In this document: piece after piece, positions 26,613-34,629 of the stretch | Numbering within the stretch: the stretch's first letter is position 1 | Layout of the letters: each line of letters begins with the position of its first letter | NCBI GenBank assembly: GCA_013619125.1 | Contig: JABXKS010000084.1 | Coordinates: 1-64,000 of the forward strand | Direction: 5' to 3' | From: Clostridiales bacterium | GTDB taxonomy: Bacteria; Bacillota; Clostridia; Tissierellales; GPF-1 | Length of the DNA stretch: 64,000 nt | Position numbers and translations under genes: made by a program | The notes under the pieces: model-generated | Databases searched by the model: none | Seen by the model: only the letters and a program-made list of their open reading frames with translations | What the model was told of the DNA's origin: nothing

Positions 26613-28387
26613 GGCTTCCTCCTTCCTGCAACGATCGGTTGCCGACTATCGGCCTTTAGAATATAGGACTCGTTTCCTTTTAAGGTCACTTCCGTTGGTT
26701 CTTTTTCCAGCTCTCTGGCCAAAATTTCCAATACCCTCGGTCCACAGAATCCACCTTGGCATCGCCCCATTCCAGAACGGGTCCTACGTTTCACCGCATC
26801 AATCGTTGTTGCCGGAATGGTGGAATGGATCGCGTCTAAGATCTCGCCTTCCGTGATCAACTCACAACGGCAGATGATATTCCCATACTTTGCATTCTTT
26901 TGAATCAGATTATCCTGCGCTTCATGGGACAGATGACGAAATTGCGGCTTCGGTTCTCGAATCGGATTGAAATTTGGATTTTCTAAAAGTCCGCCTCTCT
27001 CTTCGTTTACAAGACCAGCTACCATTTCCGCGATCGCCGGTGCCGAGGCAAGCCCTGGCGATTGAATACCGGCAACATGGATCAAGCCGCCAACCTTTCG
27101 CGATCTTTCAATAATGAAATCCTCCATATAATCCGCCGCGCGAATTCCCGCAAAGAAGGTGATGATCTCAGAACGCTGAATCTCGTTGGTGACGGACATG
27201 CCAAGCTTGGTAATATAGTCCAGGTCCGAGGCTTCTACTGATTTATCCTCTTTCCAGGGAATCTCCACCGCCGTTGGTCCCCAAAGCAAATTCCCTTCTG
27301 GCGTAACGGAAGCTCCGCCACCCTTGGTATTGTTCTTTTTCGCTTCTTTTCCTCCACGAATTCCGGCGGGGGTCTTCAAAAATCCCTTTCGACTCTTGTC
27401 AATAATCGCAATGGCACCCCGTCTGGGGTGGATCGTAAAGAATCGATCGTTCGCCATTTCCGCGATGGTATCGGTATAGACCCCAGCCGCATTGATGACG
27501 ATCTCACTTCGAATGACTCCTTGATTCGTCACCACGCCAGCAGTTCGTCCATTTTCCACCAAAACATCCAACACCTCGGCATTCAGTCGAAACTCCGTGC
27601 CATTTTCCACTGCGTTTTCCGCCATGGCAATGCACACCTCGTAGGGTTCTACCAAGCCCATGGTCGTCATCCAAAATCCGCCAATAGGGTCTCCTTTCAG
27701 ATGCGGTTCCATTTGCTTAACCTCTTCCCCCGTGAGCCATTTCAGTCCTGGCACCTTCATTACCTGACGCATTGGCGGCACCAAATGCCCCAGACCCGTT
27801 TTCTTCATGACTTGAATTGCCTTCATTTTCCGCCATTCGCTCTTCTTATAAATCACATTCAAAGAACCCGGTCGCTGCAGTTCAAAATTCAGTTCCTTCG
27901 AAAGTTGGGTGTACATTTCATTTCCCTTCAGATTCAACTCCGCCTTCAAGGTACCCGGTTTCGCCAAGACACCGGGGTGAATATTGCCGTTGTTCGCTTT
28001 GGTTGCTTCCTCCGCTACATCACTGTTTTTTTCCACCACAATCGTTTTCACCTGATACTTGGCCAGTTCACGCGCGATGGCGCACCCAATCACCCCAGCA
28101 CCAATAACCACGATGTCACATGCTGTCTCTTTTCCATTCGCAATCGCTTGTTGAATCTCCTCGCTTCGATCTCTCTTAGGAATCACGATTCCCTTTGCCG
28201 TCAAATCATTAACGACATTTCGAACCCCTTTAACCTTTGCAGACAGATGACCGCAATCCACCACCTGTTGCCAATCATCCACCTCGCCTATCAGGGTTAC
28301 AATTCTGTCGGAAGAAACGCTCACCTCAATCTTGTACGCTGACAGACTTTCATTTTCCTGAATGGCCTGTATAATTTTTTTCTTCAT
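26609..28387 (-). CDS. BON domain-GlpA-like FAD oxidoreductase with BFD [2Fe-2S] domain
   Basis: Protein of 592 residues. Residues 1-67 form a BON-like domain (VTLIGEVDDWQQVVDC; VKGVRNVVNDL). Then comes a DAO-type FAD domain (CDIVVIGAGVIGCAIARELA; about 82-460) related to glycerol-3-phosphate dehydrogenase GlpA, with PRRGAIAI and GIRAADYMEDF. The C-terminus is a BFD-like domain with IICRCE and MGRCQGGFCGP (four cysteines for [2Fe-2S]). It likely oxidises the phosphorylated product of the FGGY kinase. BON domains usually bind membranes or phospholipid in exported proteins; here no signal peptide is seen, so its role is unclear. Confidence 0.88.
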   Translation of the reverse strand: MKKKIIQAIQENESLSAYKIEVSVSSDRIVTLIGEVDDWQQVVDCGHLSAKVKGVRNVVNDLTAKGIVIPKRDRSEEIQQAIANGKETACDIVVIGAGVIGCAIARELAKYQVKTIVVEKNSDVAEEATKANNGNIHPGVLAKPGTLKAELNLKGNEMYTQLSKELNFELQRPGSLNVIYKKSEWRKMKAIQVMKKTGLGHLVPPMRQVMKVPGLKWLTGEEVKQMEPHLKGDPIGGFWMTTMGLVEPYEVCIAMAENAVENGTEFRLNAEVLDVLVENGRTAGVVTNQGVIRSEIVINAAGVYTDTIAEMANDRFFTIHPRRGAIAIIDKSRKGFLKTPAGIRGGKEAKKNNTKGGGASVTPEGNLLWGPTAVEIPWKEDKSVEASDLDYITKLGMSVTNEIQRSEIITFFAGIRAADYMEDFIIERSRKVGGLIHVAGIQSPGLASAPAIAEMVAGLVNEERGGLLENPNFNPIREPKPQFRHLSHEAQDNLIQKNAKYGNIICRCELITEGEILDAIHSTIPATTIDAVKRRTRSGMGRCQGGFCGPRVLEILARELEKEPTEVTLKGNESYILKADSRQPIVAGRRKP

Positions 28388-28400
28388 CCTACCACCTCAT

Positions 28401-29948
28401 TTACTTGATGCATGCCAGTTCTGCCATCTTGCGGTAAACCGGCTTCAATCGTTGATATGTCAGTTGATATACTTCCTCGTAGAGTTGTTCATAGATGATG
28501 ACCTCATTTTTTTGCGGCTCATACACGTGCGTGACATGAACCATCTCATCGACCGCTTCTTCGATTGATAAGTAGATACCCAAATGCAAATACCCCAAGA
28601 TCGCCGCACCCAGTCCTGTTGTTTCATGTGACTGCACCACGTAAACAGGCCGATTAAAAATATTGGCCAACATCTGACAAAGAATTTCGCTTTGCGCACC
28701 ACCGCCTGATAAGGCAATTCGCTCAATCTTCTTTTTTGTCTTTTTCTCGATGCTCCGAATTCCTTCCTTGATGGAGTATCCCAATCCTTCCACAAGGGCT
28801 CGGTAAATATGGATCCGTGTATGAACATCTTTTAATCCAATCAAAGTCCCAGATGCGCCAGGATGCCGTACATCACTCATCCAATAAGGCTGCATCAGCA
28901 AGCCTTCCGATCCAGGAGGCACTGCATTAAGCTTTTCATTAAGCAGTTTTTCAATGCTGAGGTCTCGATCTTTGGACTCCTGCCGCTCTAACTCGGCAAA
29001 TTCGTCTACAAACCAAGAAATCAACCAAAAACCGCGAGTAATCCCCAGTTCCGGATTGTATTTTCCCTTCATTGCCGCTGGGAACACCGTCCCATACTTG
29101 TATAAGGGCAAATACTCTTCGGTTGTTGTCTGTACCGTTACCATGGACGCAAGGGATACACTGGCCGTTTTGGTGTCCAAGCACCCAACGCCAAGGGTTT
29201 CGCAAGCCTTGTCAGACCCAGCGGCAACAACAGGGATTCCCACAGGTAAGCGCAAAGCATCGGCCGCCTCTTGCGTAAGATTCCCGATTAATTTTCCTGG
29301 ATCAACCAAATCAAAAAGTTTCTCCGGCTCGACATGGAAGATTCGGCCCTCCAACTCATTTTTCCTCGCCCAATCCAGTCGCTTCCCGGAAAAAGGTAGA
29401 TACCCCGATGCCGAAGTAACGCTGTCTCGATACTCACCCGTCAGCTTATAGTTGATATATGTAGATAAAAACAAAACCTTGTGAATCTTTTCAAATATCT
29501 CTTTCTCATTTGCCTTCACCCAATGATACGGACAGCCTCGATTATAGCTGTCGACGATCTCCCACACCTTCATCGCCTTGTACATCTTCTTCATGGTTCC
29601 ACTAATCTGATCGTTCTCTTTTGTTTTCCGCGTGTCCATCCAGCTGATGGCATTGCGCAGAGGTTTTCCTGCTTCATCCACAAATACACTGGTGCTTCTT
29701 TGAGACGCTAGAGTAACCGCAACAACTCGTGCCATCAACTCCGGTTCATCCTCCCAAAACAGATCAACACTTCTGCAGGCGCTCTCCCAGAACACGTCTG
29801 GGTGCATCTCAATAAATCCATCTTCCGTCATATGGTACTTGGGATATTTCACCTTTTTCAAACCCAATAATTGTCCTTTGTCGTCATAAATAATGCTGCG
29901 AATACTCTGCGTTCCACAATCCAATACCAGTACGACTCCCTCTCCCAC
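28401..29948 (-). CDS. FGGY-family carbohydrate kinase
   Basis: ATP-dependent sugar or polyol kinase of 515 residues and the first gene of the redox operon. VLVLDCGTQSIRSIIYD is the N-terminal phosphate loop, SASGYLPFSGKRLDW and AGSDKACETLG mark the middle, and ALSGGGAQSEILCQMLANIF the C-terminal ATP site. It lacks the DQGTTSSR start of classic glycerol kinase, so the substrate is open (polyol, sugar or sugar acid). GTG 29948 is chosen because AAGGAGG sits 5 bases upstream; an earlier TTG at 29978 has no good site. It is followed 13 bases later by the GlpA-like gene. Confidence 0.88.
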   Translation of the reverse strand: MGEGVVLVLDCGTQSIRSIIYDDKGQLLGLKKVKYPKYHMTEDGFIEMHPDVFWESACRSVDLFWEDEPELMARVVAVTLASQRSTSVFVDEAGKPLRNAISWMDTRKTKENDQISGTMKKMYKAMKVWEIVDSYNRGCPYHWVKANEKEIFEKIHKVLFLSTYINYKLTGEYRDSVTSASGYLPFSGKRLDWARKNELEGRIFHVEPEKLFDLVDPGKLIGNLTQEAADALRLPVGIPVVAAGSDKACETLGVGCLDTKTASVSLASMVTVQTTTEEYLPLYKYGTVFPAAMKGKYNPELGITRGFWLISWFVDEFAELERQESKDRDLSIEKLLNEKLNAVPPGSEGLLMQPYWMSDVRHPGASGTLIGLKDVHTRIHIYRALVEGLGYSIKEGIRSIEKKTKKKIERIALSGGGAQSEILCQMLANIFNRPVYVVQSHETTGLGAAILGYLHLGIYLSIEEAVDEMVHVTHVYEPQKNEVIIYEQLYEEVYQLTYQRLKPVYRKMAELACIK

Positions 29949-30000
29949 ACGATCCTCCTTCTGCCGCAATTCATCCAAACGTCCGGATGTCTATACTTAT

Positions 30001-30029
30001 ATCCTAGCGAACGATTTCCCGTTCGTCAA
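30001..30029 (-). promoter_or_regulatory. Promoter with palindromic operator for the redox operon
   Basis: On the minus strand TTGACG (30029-30024), 17 bases, then TAGGAT (30006-30001). The spacer contains CGAACG-GGAAAT-CGTTCG (30025-30008), a perfect 6-bp inverted repeat. A protein bound there would block RNA polymerase. It sits 53 bases upstream of the kinase GTG. Confidence 0.6.
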
Positions 30030-30046
30030 GTGGGCAACCTTTCAAT

Positions 30047-30069
30047 CAAAAAGAGAGCCCTCAGGCTCC
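30047..30069 (-). terminator. Terminator after the lipoprotein gene
   Basis: GAGCC (30055-30059) pairs with GGCTC (30064-30068). On the minus strand a T5 run follows (A-run at 30048-30052). It separates the lipoprotein transcript from the kinase promoter. Confidence 0.65.
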
Positions 30070-30146
30070 CTTCGTCTTACTCGTTTCTTCAAGATGCAGT
30101 CATAACTCCAGACTTCGATAGTCCATTTTCCACAGGTCACTGAGAT

Positions 30147-31217
30147 CTACTCCATTTGCGTCCAATACAGGATGCCGAACTCATAGTAGCCTTTTAAAAC
30201 CTCCCGCAAGGCTTGATCCGTTTGTGCGACAATGGTCGCGGGCTGATGAAATTCCTTCAACAAGTAAAATAAATCAGCTTCCACAATGCCCCGTTCTTGC
30301 AAGGAGGCCCATTCCTCTTCGGAAAATCGGTCCAGTCGAGCCGTATCCACCTCTGCCATTTGACGTTCTTTCAGCTCCCCATAGGTCCATCTCGACACAT
30401 CTTCCATCGCGGTTTTCGGAAAATATTTCACAGCCAATTCCTGCATTTCTTCCGACAATAGCCAATGCGATTCCAACACTTTATATTCACCATAGGAAAT
30501 GGATGCAATCTCTTTATCGCTATATCCATGATCTTGCAGTTCAACTGTAAATTCTGGTATACGCTCCCTGATGGGCCGCATATTCATCATCTTATGTGAA
30601 TCAATTTTCGAAATTTCAATATTCATGGACCGTGGCAGCTCGATGGCAGCCATCACCCGTTTTGATGAATCAAGCTCCGGATGCGCCATGGCCAGTATCA
30701 AGTCATCAGCAAAAAACATGGCGACGTCATATAGGGAAGCCCCGTCTGGGTCCACAACCTCAATCCGATCATCGAACCGGTTTATTGCCGATCCAAAAGA
30801 CTCTTCCAGCCAGTCCACAGAGAAATAAAGCCTTTGATTCTCAAGGATGGGGACTTGGGGCATCACATCTACAATCTCGCCTTGTCGGGTTACATGCAGA
30901 GAGCCCACAACAAAATCCAATTGCATCTCCTCTTCCTGGAACATAAAGCTGTCCGCATCCCAGGCATAGTCCCAGTGCATCATGCGGGCAACATTCTCGC
31001 AAGAAACGTAAGCCGTCGCATATGACTTCCACAGAATCTCTACTTCGATCTCACTCAGTACCGGCTCGACTTGGCCCTCATCCTCATTGCCCGCCTCGCC
31101 CTGCACAACCTGCACAACCGGAACGTCAACACGAACCGCCTGTTCCTCGGGCTGACAAGCAACTAATATGCTTGCCATAATCAAGCAAACAAAAGTACAA
31201 AGTAATCGTTTCTTCAT
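30147..31217 (-). CDS. Lipoprotein with copper-amine-oxidase-N-like domain
   Basis: Predicted lipoprotein of 356 residues. A short signal peptide ends in the lipobox ILVACQ, and an acidic linker follows. Residues about 60-165 look like the copper amine oxidase N-terminal-like fold of Clostridial surface proteins (YVSCENVARMMHWDYAWDAD; LYFSVDWLEESFGSAINRFD). The C-terminal 190 residues are helical and have no family I recognise. GGAGG 6 bases before ATG 31217 fixes the start. It is the last gene of the small-membrane-protein array, 23 bases after its final member, so it may work with them at the cell surface; function unknown. Confidence 0.75.
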   Translation of the reverse strand: MKKRLLCTFVCLIMASILVACQPEEQAVRVDVPVVQVVQGEAGNEDEGQVEPVLSEIEVEILWKSYATAYVSCENVARMMHWDYAWDADSFMFQEEEMQLDFVVGSLHVTRQGEIVDVMPQVPILENQRLYFSVDWLEESFGSAINRFDDRIEVVDPDGASLYDVAMFFADDLILAMAHPELDSSKRVMAAIELPRSMNIEISKIDSHKMMNMRPIRERIPEFTVELQDHGYSDKEIASISYGEYKVLESHWLLSEEMQELAVKYFPKTAMEDVSRWTYGELKERQMAEVDTARLDRFSEEEWASLQERGIVEADLFYLLKEFHQPATIVAQTDQALREVLKGYYEFGILYWTQME

Positions 31218-31240
31218 TGCATCCTCCATACTCGTAAATT

Positions 31241-31519
31241 TCATAATAGATGGTTCACTCCAACAATTCCATAGTACGCGACGATACTCCCAATCCACAG
31301 ATGGATCGGACGAATTCTATGTTTCTCCATAAAGTTTTTTATTCTCTCTACCCTCATTCCTTTTTGGATCCAGACAAAAAAAAGACAACTCGGGATGCTT
31401 ATGGCGAACATCAGCAAGAAGAATTTATTGTTCCGTCGCCCTGCCAAACTAAGGATACAAACAGCCAACAAGATTAGGTAGAGAACCCAATATTCAATCT
31501 GTTTCTTCCATCGTTCCAT
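31241..31519 (-). CDS. Small membrane protein, family A (copy 2)
   Basis: Protein of 92 residues, not recognised. Three hydrophobic segments (about 10-27, 33-50, 72-90). It is a paralogue of the product of 32189-32473: both begin with WKKQ, have a basic amphipathic stretch, and end R-I-R-P-I-H-L-W followed by a hydrophobic segment with YYGIVG or YYAIVG. The ribosome binding region AGGAGGCATGA is also conserved between the copies, showing DNA-level duplication. GGAGG with ATG 31519 sets the start; a longer upstream extension is excluded. Confidence 0.78.
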   Translation of the reverse strand: MERWKKQIEYWVLYLILLAVCILSLAGRRNNKFFLLMFAISIPSCLFFVWIQKGMRVERIKNFMEKHRIRPIHLWIGSIVAYYGIVGVNHLL

Positions 31520-31530
31520 AATCATGCCTC

Positions 31531-31818
31531 CTATCGAAATCGAATCATCGACCAAACATACATAACAATCACAGTCACAACTAACGGCCAAACCGCCAAT
31601 TTTCTCTTCTTCATAAAAGATGCTAATCGGGTTCCCGAAATATGAAAGCACCAAAACACAATTACGAATGCACCGGCAATGATTGGTGCCGTATAAATAT
31701 TTAAAAACGCGACATTGAATTGAGAAATTTCCATTCGAAAGACATTGCCTATGATCAGCATCATAATGAGTGCTATAAATCGAAGATAACCATAATATGA
31801 CTTCATTTGTTCTTCCAT
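31531..31818 (-). CDS. Small membrane protein, family B (copy 3)
   Basis: Protein of 95 residues with three hydrophobic segments, not recognised. Shared features with copies at 31868-32152 and 32483-32770 are a short hydrophilic start, an (M/L)EIS(Q/R)F-type segment, a Y-x-A-P-I-I-A-G-A-like stretch in the second membrane segment, a basic FMKKRK(L/W)xVWP loop and a final helix ending (W)xxIRF. GGAG upstream of ATG 31818 sets the start. It lies 11 bases before family A copy 2. Confidence 0.78.
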   Translation of the reverse strand: MEEQMKSYYGYLRFIALIMMLIIGNVFRMEISQFNVAFLNIYTAPIIAGAFVIVFWCFHISGTRLASFMKKRKLAVWPLVVTVIVMYVWSMIRFR

Positions 31819-31867
31819 TCCTACTCCTTCCTTATACGCTTCCAACGTTCTATGATCATGTTTCCAA

Positions 31868-32152
31868 TCAAAATCGGATCACCGTCCAAGAATAAGCGAG
31901 CACCATAATCACAACCATCGGCCAAACTGGCCATCTTCTCTTCTTCATAAAGGATATGATCTGTTTTCCCAGTAAATAAAACAGTCCATACAGCAATAGT
32001 GAAGCACCTGCTATGACTGGTGCCATATATGTAGTAAAGTAGGCAGAAAAAAATCGAGAAATCTCTAACCCAAAAATCCTTCCCACCATCAGTAGTCCGA
32101 GTAAACTAAACAATTGAATAGAAATGCGATACGACTTCTCTTTGTCTTTCAT
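31868..32152 (-). CDS. Small membrane protein, family B (copy 2)
   Basis: Protein of 94 residues, closest to family B copy 3: LEISRFFSAYFTTYMAPVIA corresponds to MEISQFNVAFLNIYTAPIIA, and FMKKRRWPVWPMVV to FMKKRKLAVWPLVV. Three hydrophobic segments, no cysteines, no recognisable domain. It is separated by 49 bases from copy 3 and 36 bases from family A copy 1. Confidence 0.78.
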   Translation of the reverse strand: MKDKEKSYRISIQLFSLLGLLMVGRIFGLEISRFFSAYFTTYMAPVIAGASLLLYGLFYLLGKQIISFMKKRRWPVWPMVVIMVLAYSWTVIRF

Positions 32153-32188
32153 TCGCTCTCTCCCTTTATGCGCATCTTTAAGTGTCTA

Positions 32189-32473
32189 TTATGTCAACAG
32201 ATCAAACAACCCGACAATAGCGTAATAGATGCCGATGAGTCCACCCCAAAGATGAATCGGCCGGATGCCCCTTCGATCCAATATTGCTTTCACTTGCTCC
32301 GGCAATGGACCTCTTCGGTTCCATGCACTTATAGCAACTAATCCAAACAGAGATATCACTATGATCGGCCACGCCATCTTATTATCCCGTAGTATCAATG
32401 ATAGACTCAATAGAACCAAAACCATAACAAAGATCCAGAAGTCTTCCATCTGTTTTTTCCATTTTGTCATCAT
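32189..32473 (-). CDS. Small membrane protein, family A (copy 1)
   Basis: Protein of 94 residues with three hydrophobic segments. Starts MMTKWKKQMEDFW and ends with RRGIRPIHLWGGLIGIYYAI, matching family A copy 2. Its AGGAGGCATGA upstream region is also shared with that copy. No family recognised. Tight spacing (9 bases) to the upstream family B gene indicates one operon. Confidence 0.78.
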   Translation of the reverse strand: MMTKWKKQMEDFWIFVMVLVLLSLSLILRDNKMAWPIIVISLFGLVAISAWNRRGPLPEQVKAILDRRGIRPIHLWGGLIGIYYAIVGLFDLLT

Positions 32474-32482
32474 TCATGCCTC

Positions 32483-32770
32483 CTATATAAACCGGTTCGC
32501 CCACCAAAAATAAGCCACCAGCGTCGATGTGAATAAAAGCCAAGCAGGAATTCGCCAAGATCTTAACCGAACCGCAAACCGATCTCCAATTTCCACGGTA
32601 GACCGAATCACAAGCACGATCGCAAATGCAGCAATTGGGACTGTATAGGCAGTAATCCAGGTATGATAAAAACGGATGATAAATTCATGATTCACTCGCA
32701 TAAAGACCTGCAATGCCAGACAAGATGTAAAGAACAACCAATTCTGATGCGCATTTCTCTGCTTTTCCAT
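32483..32770 (-). CDS. Small membrane protein, family B (copy 1)
   Basis: First gene of the five-gene array, 95 residues. ATG 32770 is preceded by GGGGAGG. It aligns with copies 2 and 3 across the whole length (VNHEFIIRFYHTWITAYTVP with the EIS-F-YxAP region; SWRIPAWLLFTST with the VWP loop) but is the most diverged. The upstream 145 bases carry the array promoter and a terminator for the HD gene. Function unknown. Confidence 0.75.
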   Translation of the reverse strand: MEKQRNAHQNWLFFTSCLALQVFMRVNHEFIIRFYHTWITAYTVPIAAFAIVLVIRSTVEIGDRFAVRLRSWRIPAWLLFTSTLVAYFWWANRFI

Positions 32771-32883
32771 CACGACCTCCCCACGTCTATTTTCACTGTT
32801 ATTATACACCTTTCGCACATAACTCTATGTATTTTCTAAAATAATGCCAATTAATTCATAAATGTTTTGTGATTGATGCAAAT

Positions 32884-32908
32884 AAAAAAGATGACCCTAG
32901 GGATCATC
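32884..32908 (-). terminator. Terminator of the broken HD gene
   Basis: On the minus strand GATGATCCC pairs with GGGTCATC (one bulge), followed by T6. It lies 6 bases past the stop of the HD gene. Confidence 0.7.
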
Positions 32909-32914
32909 CTTGTT

Positions 32915-33411
32915 TCACTTTTCACTTCCAAACATTGTTTTGCAAATTTCTTTACCCGATTCCGTCTTAAAAATTCTTTGATAAGCCGAGATAATTCCCA
33001 CTTCTTTTGTTTCGTTTTCAAACAAATTCACTAGAAAATCCGCTTCCACCAAAATTTGATAATCCAATCCGTCGATATCACTGTAGGTATGGTGATGACC
33101 AACAATATAGCTTACCCGCTCAATCAATTTCTGATCATATCCCAGCTGCGTCAACAGCAGCTTCGCTGCCACAGCACCTTCCTCTTCCTGCAATTTCGCG
33201 GTGCAATGTCCATGTTTGACTTTGCGATCTTGATACCGATATCATGGACATAGGCCGTCACCTCCAGAATTTCTTGAGTGCGCTTGTCCAGCCCTTCTAA
33301 TTCCCCGATCAATTTGGCAAAGCTATGCACCTTTACAAAATGCTGAATGTGTTTCGGATCTCCCGCGTAAAAGGTAATCATACTCTGATATACTTCATTC
33401 ATTTTTCCCAT
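32915..33411 (-). pseudogene. HD-domain hydrolase gene with a frameshift
   Basis: Two overlapping frames together make a typical small HD phosphohydrolase of about 165 residues. The first (ATG 33411, GGAGG upstream) reads through HSFAKLIGELEGL and AYVHDIGIKIA and then goes out of register. The second frame picks up with KHGHCTAKLQEEEGAVAAK and continues through YIVGHHHTYSDIDGLDYQIL to the stop at 32915. The switch falls near 33218-33228 and needs a single-base change of register. Either the gene is inactivated or there is a sequencing error; both metal-binding halves are otherwise well conserved, which favours a recent event. Confidence 0.8.
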
Positions 33412-33477
33412 CGATATCCTCCTGTCTCTTCTCGTTATTTTTAGTATAACAATCTTTTCAGGTAAATGATGGATAAT

Positions 33478-33506
33478 AAAAAGCGATAACCGGATAGATT
33501 ATCGCT
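33478..33506 (-). terminator. Terminator of the EamA transporter gene
   Basis: AGCGATAA (33482-33489) pairs with TTATCGCT (33499-33506), with a T5 run after it on the minus strand. Confidence 0.82.
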
Positions 33507-33527
33507 CTTTGAAATCAATTTTTCGAT

Positions 33528-34409
33528 TTAGCTCTCAACCGATATGGCTGCCTGTACTTGTTCCCTGCGATTGTTATACAGATACGTCACAAGCGCTGCC
33601 ACAACAATCAAAACGCCACCAACCATGCTCATCCAATCCGGCATCTCGCCCCAGACAAGAAAACCAAGAATGGTTGAAAACAAAATGCTGAAATAATTAT
33701 AAATGGATATTTCTGCAGCTGGCGCGTACTTATAAGCATAGGTCAGAGCGAATTGACCAATCGCTGCAAAAACACCCGTTCCAATCAAAAAGAACAATTG
33801 CATCCCTGTCGGCACTTGAAAATTCGTCAGCACAAAGGGGATCATGCCCATGACGGAAACAAACGAAAAATAGAAAACGATCGTTGCCGGATTTTCTCGA
33901 TCCTTTAAAAATCGTACCAATGTATAGGAAGCGCCTGCCGTCATCGCCGAAGCCGCTCCTGCTAATGCCGGTACGATCGACAAGTCAAATTGCGGCTTAA
34001 TGACCAGCAAGGCACCCACAAAAACAGCGATCAATGCTGGAATTTGAATGGGTGATAACTTTTCCTTCAAAAACCAACAAGCAAAAAGTGTCACAAAAAA
34101 TGGCGACAATTTGTTGAGCATAGATGAATCCGCTAGAATTAAGTTGCTGATTGCATAGAAGTACAAGACAACCCCAATTAAGCCCAAAGTTGCTCTCGCT
34201 AATAAAAATTTACGATTTTCTCTCTTCCCCCAAAAGGAAGCTTGGCTGTTTTTAATCATCGCATATGCCATAATCAAGCTGATTAGATTTCGGAAGAACA
34301 CCTTTTCAAAAACGGGGATTGACCCCGACAATTTCACCATCGCTCCCATGACTGCAAAAGCAAAGGCGGAAATCAACATATACAAGACCGCTCTCGGTTT
34401 ATGATCCAT
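33528..34409 (-). CDS. EamA-family (DMT) membrane transporter
   Basis: Drug/metabolite transporter superfamily protein of 293 residues with ten hydrophobic segments in two EamA repeats (about 5-137 and 150-282). Family members export amino acids, nucleosides or other small metabolites. The substrate is unknown. It is monocistronic, ended by a hairpin at 33478-33506, and divergent from deoB. Confidence 0.9.
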   Translation of the reverse strand: MDHKPRAVLYMLISAFAFAVMGAMVKLSGSIPVFEKVFFRNLISLIMAYAMIKNSQASFWGKRENRKFLLARATLGLIGVVLYFYAISNLILADSSMLNKLSPFFVTLFACWFLKEKLSPIQIPALIAVFVGALLVIKPQFDLSIVPALAGAASAMTAGASYTLVRFLKDRENPATIVFYFSFVSVMGMIPFVLTNFQVPTGMQLFFLIGTGVFAAIGQFALTYAYKYAPAAEISIYNYFSILFSTILGFLVWGEMPDWMSMVGGVLIVVAALVTYLYNNRREQVQAAISVES

Positions 34410-34629
34410 TCAATACTCCTTTTTATTCACTCAAGTTCGTTTGTAGTATAAACCATTCCATCCTGAATCACAATGCAAATCATGAGGGTTCTGCCAGCTT
34501 TGTATCACCCGCCCACAGACAACGGTCCATTAAATAATAAAATGTGCCACGAGACATGTTTTTACTCAATCCAATTTGATATGATAAGAACAATTAGATA
34601 ACTGAAATGAATAATAGGAGGTCACAATT

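Noticed and set aside
27428-28342. Plus-strand reading frame of 304 codons
   Set aside because: Complete overlap with the GlpA-like gene on the other strand; biased composition; no domain.
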